Below are positions 45,500 to 54,858 of a DNA stretch of 64,000 nt, one piece after another. The position numbers and the translations under genes were made by a program. The notes below the pieces were generated by a model. The model saw only the letters and a list, made by a program, of their open reading frames with translations. It did not search any database and was not told the DNA's origin. How positions within the stretch are numbered: the first letter of the stretch is position 1; every line of letters starts with the position of its first letter. Source of the DNA: Chitinophagaceae bacterium (GTDB taxonomy: Bacteria; Bacteroidota; Bacteroidia; Chitinophagales; Chitinophagaceae). The stretch is taken from positions 62,001 to 126,000 of the forward strand of contig JADJBP010000010.1 in NCBI GenBank assembly GCA_016703625.1. Reading direction: 5' to 3'.

Positions 45500-45507
45500 T
45501 ATTTTTG
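45500..45507 (+). promoter_or_regulatory. -7 promoter box TATTTTTG of the cco operon
   Basis: Exact TAnnTTTG match. It would place the transcript start near 45511-45515, which excludes a translation start at 45505 and favours the TTG at 45529 for ccoS. Confidence 0.6.
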
Positions 45508-45528
45508 GTCATATTTAAACTAACTTAT

Positions 45529-45723
45529 TTGAGCGCATTATTCATCTTGATCGGGGTCAGCATATTCGTAGCCGGGGGATTCCTTGCCGCTTTTTTATGG
45601 AGTGTGCGTAATGGCCAGTTCGATGATGACTATACGCCTTCTATCCGGATCCTATTTGATGATGAGCTGAAAAAGAAGACCAAAACCACCACCATTACCA
45701 AAACACTAAATCAAACAAAATAA
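45529..45723 (+). CDS. ccoS: CcoS cbb3 oxidase maturation protein
   Basis: About 64 residues from TTG 45529 (SALFILIGVSIFVAGGFLAA). One transmembrane helix is followed by the diagnostic FLWSVRNGQFDDDYTPSIRI and a basic Thr/Lys tail. CcoS is needed for cofactor insertion into CcoN. The promoter box at 45500 argues against the upstream TTG at 45505. It ends 4 bases before ccoNO. Confidence 0.85.
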   Translation: MSALFILIGVSIFVAGGFLAAFLWSVRNGQFDDDYTPSIRILFDDELKKKTKTTTITKTLNQTK

Positions 45724-45727
45724 TCAC

Positions 45728-47862
45728 ATGCAGGTAGAAAAATTTTATTACGACAACAGGATAGTAAAGAATTTTGCTTATGCCACCATCCTCTGGGGCG
45801 CTGTTGGCATGCTGGTAGGCTTATGGGTTGCATTGCAGCTCGTATTTCCGCAAATGAATATTACACAATATGGCTCCTTTGGCCGTTTGCGCCCGCTGCA
45901 TACCAATGCAGTGATCTTTGCCTTTGTAGGCAATGGGATCTTCATGGGCGTTTATTATTCCCTGCAACGCCTGTGCAAAGCAAGGATGTTCAGTGATAAG
46001 CTCAGCAATATTCATTTCTGGGGCTGGCAGCTGATCATTGTAGCGGCTGCCATCACGCTGCCGCTCGGTTTAACCCAGGGCGCCGAGTATGCCGAACTGA
46101 TATGGCCCATTGATGTGGCCATTACCGTTATCTGGGTTGTTTTTGGCTGGAACATGTTTGGAACTATCATTAAAAGAAGGGAAAAACCCCTTTATGTTGC
46201 CATCTGGTTCTACATTGCCACATTTGTAACGGTTGCGGTTTTGCACATTGTCCGGTCGGGCCAGTTGCCTTATTCCTTCCTGGAAAGTTACAGCTGGTAT
46301 TCCGGTGTTCAGGATGCGCTGGTACAATGGTGGTATGGCCATAATGCCGTGGCTTTCTTTTTAACAACGCCGTACCTGGGGTTAATGTATTATTTCATGC
46401 CAAAAGCGGCTAACCGCCCGGTTTATTCTTACCGGCTTTCCATCATTCATTTCTGGTCGCTGATATTTTTATACATCTGGGCAGGTCCGCACCATTTATT
46501 ATATACCTCATTACCAAACTGGGCCCAGTCGCTCGGGGTGGTTTTTTCTGTCATGCTCATCTTCCCAAGCTGGGGTGGTATGATCAATGGCTTGCTCACA
46601 TTACGCGGCGCCTGGGACAGGGTGCGGGATGATGTGATCCTCAAGTTCATGGTGGTTGCTGTAACCGCTTATGGTATGGCCACTTTTGAAGGTCCCATGC
46701 TTTCCTTAAAAAGTGTGAGTGCGGTTTCGCATTATACCGACTGGATCGTTGCCCATGTACACGTAGGTGCCCTGGGCTGGAACGGTATGCTCACTTTTGG
46801 TGTTTTGTACTGGCTGATACCGCGTATTTTCAAAACCAGCCTGTATTCGAAAAAACTGGCTGCCAATCATTTCTGGCTGGCTACGCTGGGTATTTTATTT
46901 TATGCCATACCCATGTATTGGGCAGGTATACAGCAAAGCCTGATGTGGAAAGAATTTACAGATGCCGGCCTGTTAAAATATACATTTTTAGAAACGGTCA
47001 CTTATATGAAACCTTTCTATAGCATGCGTGCCATAGGCGGTACCTTATATTTAACTGGTGTTTGCATCATGTTCTATAATATTTACAAAACCGTTAAACA
47101 GGGTAAACTTGTTGCCAATGAAGAAGCTGAAGCGGCACCATTGGCCAAAGAATATGAAAAACATACCGGCGAACACTGGCACCGCGTGATTGAAAGAAAA
47201 CCCATTCAGTTCATGATCATAAGTTTAGTGGTGATATTGATCGGCGGCATTATTGAACTGGTTCCCACATTCATGATCAAATCGAATGTGCCAACCATCA
47301 GCAGTGTAAAACCCTATACCCCGCTTGAATTGCAGGGCAGGGATATTTATGTGCGGGAAGGATGTTATGTATGCCATTCCCAGATGATCCGCCCTTTCCG
47401 GAGTGAAACAGAACGCTATGGTGAATATTCAAAAGCCGGTGAGTTCGTGTACGATAAACCGTTTGTATGGGGCAGTAAACGTATCGGGCCCGACCTGGCC
47501 AGGGAGGAACCGGTAACCTGAAGAAATCGGATGGCTGGCATTTCCGTCATTTCAGGGAACCTTCATCTATGAGTGAAGGCTCTATCATGCCGGCATACCC
47601 GTTCCTGCTGACACAAAACCTGGATACCTCTTCAACGGCTTCAAAGATCAATGCCATGCGGTCGCTGGGGGTTCCTTACGAAAAGGGATACGAAAAACAG
47701 GCAAACCAGGACCTGATGGCACAGGCAAACGGCATCCGCATCAATTTAAAGATCGAAGGCATCAGAAGTGCCGGCTAACCGGGAAGTGATTGCCTTGATC
47801 GCCTATATGCAGCGGCTGGGAAAGATATCAGTAAAAACAGTTCACCCACTTTTAATAAATAA
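45728..47862 (+). CDS. ccoN: Fused CcoN-CcoO cbb3 cytochrome c oxidase subunit, three C-terminal frameshifts
   Basis: The first part, of about 480 residues, is CcoN: haem and CuB His in WWYGHNAVAFF, AGPHHLLYTSLP and HVHVGALGWN. A CcoO domain follows with the cytochrome c motif in GCYVCHSQMIRPF. The open frame stops at 47521. Missing or extra bases near 47505 (G run), 47768 and 47821 (A run) restore GNLKKSDGWHFRHFREPSSM, SIMPAYPFLLTQ and a stop at 47860-47862. The CcoNO fusion is normal for Bacteroidetes. It is the catalytic subunit for high-affinity O2 reduction. Confidence 0.92.
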
Positions 47863-47865
47863 GCC

Positions 47866-48058
47866 ATGTTCAAATTCATAAAACAATACGCAGAAACCAT
47901 CGCCGGGATCAATATTTATCCCATGATATCGCTGTTCATCTTTTTTGGTTTTTTTTATTGTGCTGTTGATCTTCGTAAAGAATATGAACAGGGAAAGGGT
48001 GCAGGAATTATCCAATCTTCCTTTTGAAAAAGAAGAATTAAATAACTCAAACCAATAA
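47866..48058 (+). CDS. ccoQ: CcoQ-like small subunit, frameshifted
   Basis: ATG 47866, three bases after the ccoNO stop. MFKFIKQYAETIAGINIYPM is followed by one transmembrane helix. An extra T in the run at 47949-47956 breaks the frame. Removing it gives IVLLIFVKNMNRERVQELSN and a stop at 48056-48058, for about 63 residues. It stabilises the CcoNOP complex. Confidence 0.7.
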
Positions 48059-48068
48059 AATTTTCAGT

Positions 48069-49288
48069 ATGATTTGCTTTAGATCAGTTAAAAATAAAAT
48101 GGCATTGATGTTGATTCCTGTTTTTGCAGCATCAGTGCTTACTGCGCAAACCACCGCCCCGGCGGCTGCTCAGCCTGTAACATCCGGGTATAACCAGCTG
48201 GCTGTTCTGTTAATGATCATGATCATCGTACTGGCGTTTGTGATCTGGGGCATGGGCCAGGTATTAACGGCATTGGGAAAACAGCTCATTCATAAAAACA
48301 AAGCAGCCGCTTCCAGTATAAAAGCATTGTTTTACTGGCAGGAATTTCTTTGTTATCGCAGGTTTCATTTGCACAGGGTACAGCACCTGTAGCCGCAGCA
48401 CAACAGTTGCCCAATTACGGCGGCTTATCTGCAACGGCATATTATATGTTGCTCACCGTAATTACCATGGAACTGGTGGTGATCCTGTTCCTGGCTTTTT
48501 CCATCCGCAGAATGTACACCGAACTGTTGCCTGAAAAAATAAAACCAAAACCGCAAGGTTCAAAACTTGCCGACTGGTGGTCAAAACTGGATAAGAAATT
48601 ATTTACCAAAGCGGTTGCAGTTGAAAAAGAAGCCGATATTTTACTGGACCATGATTACGACGGCATACGCGAACTGGATAATGCATTGCCACCCTGGTGG
48701 AAGTATGGTTTTTATATCACCATTGGCGTGGCATTTGTTTACCTGCTTAATTTTCATGTACTCGGTACCGGTTTAAACCCAACAGAAGAATATAATGCCG
48801 AAATGGAAAAAGCCAGGATAGCCATTGAAAAATATGAAGCCGGAAACAAGGACAGGATCGATGAGAAAAATGTACCCATGGCCGATGCAGCAGGTATTGA
48901 AGCCGGCCGGCGGCTGTTTGAGGCAAACTGTATAGCCTGTCATTTAAAAGATGGCGGTGGCAGTGTGGGCCCCAATTTAACTGATAATTACTGGATACAC
49001 AAAGGTTCAATAAATGATATTTATAATACCATTAAGATCGGCTATCCCGATAAGGGAATGCAGTCGTGGAGCGGACAGTTTACACCCAAGGAGATCAGTT
49101 TCCTTGCCAGTTATATCAAAAAACTGGTTGGCACCAAACCCGCAGTTGGTAAAGAGCAGCAGGGCGAATTTTATGTTGATGGGCCGGTAACCGATTCGGC
49201 TTCGGTTAAGAAAACCGATTCCCTTTCGGCTAAAAAGCCCGATTCGGTTTTGGTTGCAAAACCGGATTCGGCCGGAGTTAATAAATAA
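48069..49288 (+). CDS. ccoP: CcoP cytochrome c subunit of cbb3 oxidase, frameshifted
   Basis: The N-terminal frame holds a hydrophobic segment and QLAVLLMIMIIVLAFVIWGM. A missing A near 48330 (AAAA run) restores SIVLLAGISLLSQVSFAQ, leading into a second membrane region (ITMELVVILFLAFSIRRMY), the conserved PPWWKYGFYITI anchor, and a cytochrome domain with one haem site CIACH and Met in DKGMQSW. A Lys/Asp/Ser repeat tail (KKTDSLSAKKPDS) ends the protein. Only one CxxCH is present, against two in proteobacterial CcoP. Confidence 0.88.
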
Positions 49289-49292
49289 AGGA

Positions 49293-50773
49293 ATGACAGA
49301 AACTACAGACATATATCATGAAGAATCTTTCCGGGATTCGGTGGCCACCATTACCAGTGAAGGCAAAAGGAATTTTATCAATCCTAAAAAACCAAAAGGC
49401 AGGTTATTTAACCTGAGAACGGCCTTCAGTATTTTCTATTTGCTGGTATTTTTTACACTTCCGTTCATCAAGGTGCATGATGCCCCGGTATTCATGTTCA
49501 ATGTACTGGAACGGAAATTTATCTTTTTCGGGGTAACCTTCTGGCCGCAGGATTTTTTCATTTTTGCCATTGGCTTTCTTACGTTCATTGTTTTTATAAT
49601 CCTGTTCACAGTTGTATTTGGCCGTATATTTTGTGGCTGGGCCTGCCCGCAAACCATTTTTATGGAAATGGTCTTCCGTAAAATTGAGTATTGGATAGAT
49701 GGTGATTCGTATAAACAAAAACAATTAAGGGCCATGCCCTGGAATGCGGAAAAGATCAGGAAACGGACGCTTAAGTTTGTACTGTTCTTTGCGATCTCTT
49801 TTTTGATCGCCAATTTTTTCCTGGCCTATCTTATCAGCATGGATGAACTGATCGGGTATATTGAAAACCCGGGCGCACATATTGGTACCCTGGTTTCCCT
49901 ATTGATCTTCACCACTGTTTTCTTTTTGTGTACTGGTGGTTCAGGGAACAGGTTTGTATCGTTGTTTGCCCGTATGGAAGATTACAGGGTGTTTTGCTGG
50001 ATAAAAAATTCGATCGTGGTTGCCTATGATCATGTACGGGGAGAACCCAGGGGCAAACTTAAAAAGCGGCTGACCACGACTGTAAATGTACCGACTGCAA
50101 GGAAGACGGGGCGTGTAAAAGCATTGCTTCAAAATTTGAAGCGTATACCCGGCAGGGTGATTGTATAGATTGCTTTGCCTGTGTAAGGGTTTGTCCAACA
50201 GGCATCGATATACGAAACGGCACCCAGCTGGAATGTGTTAACTGTACAGCCTGCATTGATGCCTGTGATGATATCATGGTGAAGGTTGATAAACCAAAAG
50301 GGCTTATCCGGTATGCATCAGAGAACAGTATTACCAGTGGTGTAAAACTGAAATTCAATGCCCGGATCAAGGCTTATACCTCCGTATTGCTGGTCTTACT
50401 TTCGTTGCTTGCCTTTTTGCTGGTGAGCAGAACCGACCTGGATGTGACCCTGATGCGTACCTCGGGCATGACCTTTACCAAATTACCGGATGGCCGTATC
50501 AGCAACCTGTATAATTTAAAACTGGTGAATAAAACGCACGAGGATATTGAATTCACATTGAAACTCGAAAACCTGTCCGGCGAAATTGAATATGTTGGCA
50601 GCGGGGAATTGAAAATTAAAAAAGAAGATTATGCCCACCTGCAGTTTTTTGTAAAACTCAAAAAGGCCGATATCAGCAACTGGAAGACAGAAGTTAAGAT
50701 CGGGGTATATGCAGGAACTGAAAAATTAAAAACCATTACGGCCAAATTCATTGGGCCTGAAGTGTATAATTAA
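49293..50773 (+). CDS. ccoG: CcoG polyferredoxin for cbb3 assembly, frameshifted
   Basis: The start at ATG 49293 follows the ccoP stop by four bases. An upstream in-frame codon would overlap ccoP. Transmembrane helices are followed by FCGWACPQTIF. A missing G near 50068 separates the ferredoxin part, which in the corrected frame reads DCKCTDCKEDGACKSIA and DCIDCFACVRVCPTGIDIRN with further Cys in CVNCTACIDACD. The C-terminal IgG-like domain ends at 50773. CcoG reduces copper for CcoN. Confidence 0.88.
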
Positions 50774-50784
50774 AATGAATGATT

Positions 50785-51215
50785 ATGAACTGGGGAACAA
50801 AAATACTGATCGTGTATGTCGCTTTTATCTCGGGCGTTTTGTACATGGTTTTTAAATCATCATCCCAAAAATCAGACCTGGTAACGGCAGATTATTATGC
50901 CAAAGAATTAAGGTACCAGGAAAAAATTGATGAGATGAACAGGGTAGTGCATTAGGCGCCGGTTGAATATGAGATCAGGGACCGTATTACTTTACATCCG
51001 CTTCCCAGGGGATTTTGCCGGGAAAAACTGGTTGGGGAAGCTGTATTGTATTGCCCTCGGATGAAAACAAAGACTTCAAAAAGAATTTTTCGCTGCAGGA
51101 TGAAACATTACAGATGGACATCCCGGTTAACGGCAAAGGTTTATACGAATTGCAGTTAAGCTGGAAGGATGAAGCCGGGCTTACTTATTATTTTGAAAAG
51201 AAAATATTTATTTAA
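50785..51215 (+). CDS. ccoH: CcoH/FixH assembly protein, frameshifted
   Basis: MNWGTKILIVYVAFISGVLY is the single membrane anchor, followed by SDLVTADYYAKELRYQEKID, the FixH signature. The frame hits a stop at 50953-50955. The following codons APVEYEIRD are in the same frame, and the remainder (YYFTSASQG, GKTGWGSCIVLPSDENKD to FEKKIFI) is in another. At least two errors between 50945 and 51000 are needed to restore about 143 residues. The stop abuts the next ATG. Confidence 0.75.
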
Positions 51216-51932
51216 ATGATATCGCTGTTTTTAGTGGCATTTTCGATCGGTATTGTGGGCAGCTTTCACTGTGTAGGCATGTGCGGGCCACTGGCATTAT
51301 CGCTGCCATTAAGCCAAAACAGTCTTATGGCAAAATTCTCGGGTGCCCTGCTGTATAATGCAGGCCGTATTGTAACCTATTCAGCTTTTGGACTTGTTTT
51401 CGGATTGATCGGACAAACGGCTGCGTTATTTGGTTTTCAGCAATGGTTATCCATTGTTGCAGGTGCGATCATTCTTATATTGATCCTCATGCCCAAAAAA
51501 TATACCATCAACAGGATGGTGTCGGGTAAAGCAACATCATTTTTTACCGGGCTCAGGAACAGGCTGGGACTGCTGTTCACACAAAAGAATAACAGTTCAC
51601 TGTTTGTGATCGGTTTGCTGAACGGTTTATTGCCCTGTGGTTTGGTGTACATGGCTGTTGCCGGTGCCATTGCTGCAGGTGATGTGGCCAACAGTGTTAT
51701 GTTCATGGCTTCCTTTGGATTGGGCACATTGCCCGTTATGTGGAGTATTGCATTTTTTGGAAATTATGTAGGCGTATCAGTGAGGCAGAAGATACGCAGG
51801 GCTTATCCTTTTATGATGGCACTGATGGCATGCCTGCTTATTTTACGGGGAATGGGCCTGGGTATACCATATGTAAGCCCCGAACTGAATACCCAAAAGA
51901 CGGAAGTACATGGCTGTTGTATAAAAGACTGA
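51216..51932 (+). CDS. SafE/UreH-type membrane protein of the cbb3 assembly cluster
   Basis: 238 residues, about six helices. SFHCVGMCGPLALSLPL with its His-Cys-x3-Cys near the N-terminus is typical of sulfite exporter TauE/SafE or DsbD-like proteins encoded after ccoGH. Such proteins probably move copper or reducing equivalents across the membrane during oxidase assembly. It starts on the base after the ccoH stop. It is intact and ends with HGCCIKD. Confidence 0.85.
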   Translation: MISLFLVAFSIGIVGSFHCVGMCGPLALSLPLSQNSLMAKFSGALLYNAGRIVTYSAFGLVFGLIGQTAALFGFQQWLSIVAGAIILILILMPKKYTINRMVSGKATSFFTGLRNRLGLLFTQKNNSSLFVIGLLNGLLPCGLVYMAVAGAIAAGDVANSVMFMASFGLGTLPVMWSIAFFGNYVGVSVRQKIRRAYPFMMALMACLLILRGMGLGIPYVSPELNTQKTEVHGCCIKD

Positions 51933-52031
51933 TGAAGCTCAGGAAATTGCATGACGGTTATCCTACAATCAGGGGTTAATTAAAAATAGATTTGTGCAAG
52001 CATGATAAAATCATTTGATTAATAGAATAAT

Positions 52032-52412
52032 ATGTCTGATATCGTAATATCAAAGCCGGGTCAGTTTAACTATGAGAACAGGTCATGGATACGTTTGCTT
52101 GAGTTTTTTAAGCAGGAGAATACCATGCTGAAAAACCGGTTGGCCGAGGTAGTTGACCAAAAGGCCGACAGGGATTTCCTGGCACTGGCAGAACAGTTCC
52201 AGAATAAATTCATTGTTAAAGATGAATTCATTGATGAGCTGCGCCACGATATCAATAAACAGCTGGATGAAATAGTGGTAAATCCCGATCGCTTAACCGA
52301 TCAGAAACTGCTGAAGAACCAGCAAAAACTCCGGAATGAAATGGTGTACTTTGAAAAGGAATTTACTTCGCTCAGGAATGAGTTCAATAAATACCTGTCA
52401 GACTATCTCTGA
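52032..52412 (+). CDS. Coiled-coil protein of unknown function
   Basis: 126 residues, almost entirely helical with charged heptads (LLEFFKQENTMLKNRLAEVV, DELRHDINKQLDEI, LRNEMVYFEKEFTSLRNEFN). No signal peptide or catalytic motif. It is convergent with the REC-cNMP-HTH gene (stop codons 3 bases apart). It may be a partner or scaffold of the adjacent sensor system, but nothing in the sequence proves this. Confidence 0.6.
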   Translation: MSDIVISKPGQFNYENRSWIRLLEFFKQENTMLKNRLAEVVDQKADRDFLALAEQFQNKFIVKDEFIDELRHDINKQLDEIVVNPDRLTDQKLLKNQQKLRNEMVYFEKEFTSLRNEFNKYLSDYL

Positions 52413-52414
52413 AT

Positions 52415-53473
52415 TTAATTGAGCATGGATGCCAGTTTCTTTTGATTGAGGATAATGATATTTCCTTCTTTTATTTCAATCAGGTTCTCAGTTTTAAAAT
52501 CACTTAAGGTCCGTATCAGCGATTCGGTTGCCGTGCCGGCTATATTGGCAAGGTCTTCCCGTGAAATGTGCATGGAGAATTTATCCGTAGTTTCCTGCTG
52601 GTATTTTTCCTGTAAAGTGAGCAAAGCATCGGCTACTCTTTTACGCAGCGAATTATAGGCCAGCCCCAGCAGCTGGTTTTCCTTTTCGGTAACATTCTTT
52701 GCCAGCAGTTTTATAAACTTATGAATAACTTCCTTGTTGCTGTGGAGTAATAATTCAAAATCCTCTTTAGGGATAATGGCAATATCGCAGTCTTCAATGG
52801 CTTCCGCGGTCTCTTTATATACCGATTCTTCCAGCAGAGCCGTGTACCCAAAAAAATCACCTTCATTAAACAGGCCCACGGTTAATTCCTTACCGGCATC
52901 ATTGCTTTTGCAGATCTTTACTTTCCCTTTCATCACATAATACAGGCGGTTTGGGTGATTGCCTTCTGTATAAATGGGTTGTTTCTTTTTATAATGGTTG
53001 ATATTCCGGTCAGCAGCCAGGTCCTTCAAAGCATCCCTGCCTTTGAATTCATTCAGCAACTGGTTCATGCCTTCTGCATCTGCATTATAATTTTTCGAAA
53101 GTATCTCTGATTTCTTAAGGCGGCTTTCCACGGCATTCAGCAATTCAATATCACTGAAAGGTTTGGTAATATAATCATCAGCTCCCATTTCCATCCCTCT
53201 CCTGAAATCGCTCCGTTCGGCTTTGGCGGTCAGGAAAATAAACGGTATACCGGTCAGGTCAGGGTTTTTATTCAGCAGGTGCAACACACCATAGCCGTCC
53301 AGTACCGGCATCATAATATCACAGATGATCAGGTTGGGTTTTTCCTGTAAAGCAAGTTCCACACCAATTTTCCCGTTCTCTGCTGTACGGACCTTATAAC
53401 CTGCCAGTTCCAGGATCTCGGCAGTATTCTCCCTAATTTCATTATTATCTTCAATCAGTAATAAGTGTTTCAT
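52415..53473 (-). CDS. Response regulator with receiver, cyclic-nucleotide-like and Crp-type HTH domains
   Basis: 352 residues. The receiver (1-120) has LLIEDNNEIRE and phospho-Asp in LIICDIMMPVLDGYG, plus Lys in YITKPFSD. A cNMP-binding-like barrel (about 150-270; YTEGNHPNRLYYVMKGKVKI) follows, and the C-terminal Crp/Fnr winged helix holds ISREDLANIAGTATESLIRT. It joins two-component control to an Fnr-type output. It lies 29 bases downstream of the kinase at 53503 on the same strand and is probably its target. It could act on TGAT-N4-ATCA promoters, but this is inference. Confidence 0.88.
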   Translation of the reverse strand: MKHLLLIEDNNEIRENTAEILELAGYKVRTAENGKIGVELALQEKPNLIICDIMMPVLDGYGVLHLLNKNPDLTGIPFIFLTAKAERSDFRRGMEMGADDYITKPFSDIELLNAVESRLKKSEILSKNYNADAEGMNQLLNEFKGRDALKDLAADRNINHYKKKQPIYTEGNHPNRLYYVMKGKVKICKSNDAGKELTVGLFNEGDFFGYTALLEESVYKETAEAIEDCDIAIIPKEDFELLLHSNKEVIHKFIKLLAKNVTEKENQLLGLAYNSLRKRVADALLTLQEKYQQETTDKFSMHISREDLANIAGTATESLIRTLSDFKTENLIEIKEGNIIILNQKKLASMLN

Positions 53474-53502
53474 AATCCCGGTTGTAAATTATTTTAAATT
53501 GG

Positions 53503-54753
53503 CTAATTTCTTTTTAATGTTATGATAAAAGTAGTTCCTTTTTCCAATTCACTCTCAAATTCGATTTTTCCCTCCATGATCTCAATGTATTTGCCAACAA
53601 TATGAAGGCCAAGGCCTGTGCCCTGGATATTGGTAACATTGGTACCCCTGAAAAAACGTTCAAATAAATGCTCCTGGTCTAATTTTGAGATCCCTAAACC
53701 ATGATCCTTTACCATTAAAATGATCCCGTCATGGGTTACCTGTGTATCAACTTCTATCAGGCACCCTTCCGGTGAAAACTTGATGGCATTGGATAACAGG
53801 TTGGTAACTACGTTCCTGAAAAGGGTAGGGTCCGATAAAATAAGTTCATCGCCGGTATGACTGAAATGGATGTGCTGGCCCGGCTTTGCAATGGCTTCCA
53901 GTTCGGTACACAGGGAAGCGATCATTTCCTTCAGGTTAAATTCGATATTATTGGCCCTGATCTTTCCATCTTCAATTTTACCGATCGATAAAAATTCGTT
54001 GAGTAAACTGGTCAGGTTATTCACTGATGATTTTATCCGGTGAATATGCTTATTTCTTTTCTCCTGTTCTTCTGATTCAGTGTATTTACCCACCAGGGAT
54101 GCAGATGACAGGATCGTACTCAGCGGGGTCCTGAATTCGTGGGAGGCCATGGAAACAAAACGGCTTTTAAGGTCGCTCAGTTCTTTTTCCTTGCTGAGTG
54201 CTTTGGTCAGTTCATCTTTCGACATCTCCAGTTCATGCAAAATATCCTGTAACTGCTTGGTCCGCATTTCAACTTTTTCTTCCAGTTCATCATTTAATTC
54301 TTCCACTTTTTTATTGATCTCATGTAATTGTTCTTTTTGTTTCAGGATGGCATTTTCAGATTCTTTTCGCAGGGTGATATCACTTATAAAGGCAATGGTA
54401 AAACTACCTTCTCTGGTTTTATAATTACTCAGGCTTATTTCAACCGGGAATTCGTTCCCATCTTTTTTTACAGCAAAAAGATCTTTTCCCAAACCCATTG
54501 GCCTGGGCTTTGGGTTATCAATATAATGGTCGCGGTGATGAACATGTTTATGGTGATATCGGGCAGGTATCAGTGTCTCAATTTTTTTTCCCGCCAGTTC
54601 ATCGGATGTATCATATCCAAACTGCAACAGTAAAAAATTATTCACCAGCAGTATTTCGGCATTGCTGTTGGCTACCAGGATGCCCATGGAAGCATGCTGA
54701 AACAGTGCCTCAAATTTCCCTTCTCCTGTTTCATGTTTTCCGTTACCATACAA
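53503..54753 (-). CDS. PAS-sensor histidine kinase
   Basis: 416 residues. PAS domain (about 17-140; MGILVANSNAEILLVNNFLL), coiled coil, HisKA box FVSMASHEFRTPLSTILSSA, and HATPase with N-box (FRNVVTNLLSNAIKF), G-box VKDHGLGIS and GTGLGLHIVGKYIE. There are no transmembrane segments, so the signal is cytoplasmic. Together with the adjacent REC-cNMP-HTH regulator it forms a complete two-component pair. The PAS ligand is unknown; oxygen or redox would fit the neighbourhood. Confidence 0.9.
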   Translation of the reverse strand: MYGNGKHETGEGKFEALFQHASMGILVANSNAEILLVNNFLLLQFGYDTSDELAGKKIETLIPARYHHKHVHHRDHYIDNPKPRPMGLGKDLFAVKKDGNEFPVEISLSNYKTREGSFTIAFISDITLRKESENAILKQKEQLHEINKKVEELNDELEEKVEMRTKQLQDILHELEMSKDELTKALSKEKELSDLKSRFVSMASHEFRTPLSTILSSASLVGKYTESEEQEKRNKHIHRIKSSVNNLTSLLNEFLSIGKIEDGKIRANNIEFNLKEMIASLCTELEAIAKPGQHIHFSHTGDELILSDPTLFRNVVTNLLSNAIKFSPEGCLIEVDTQVTHDGIILMVKDHGLGISKLDQEHLFERFFRGTNVTNIQGTGLGLHIVGKYIEIMEGKIEFESELEKGTTFIITLKRN

Positions 54754-54858
54754 CTATATACAATTTTATGTTTAAAAATACGACAAAGCGCATAAAAGAA
54801 CTAAAGAAAAAAGAACTGGTATTATAGCCTATATTTATAAAACTAATAACGGGTACCA

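Noticed and set aside
51740..51979. Extra small gene after the SafE-like gene
   Set aside because: It overlaps the SafE-like coding sequence in another frame and lacks recognisable features.
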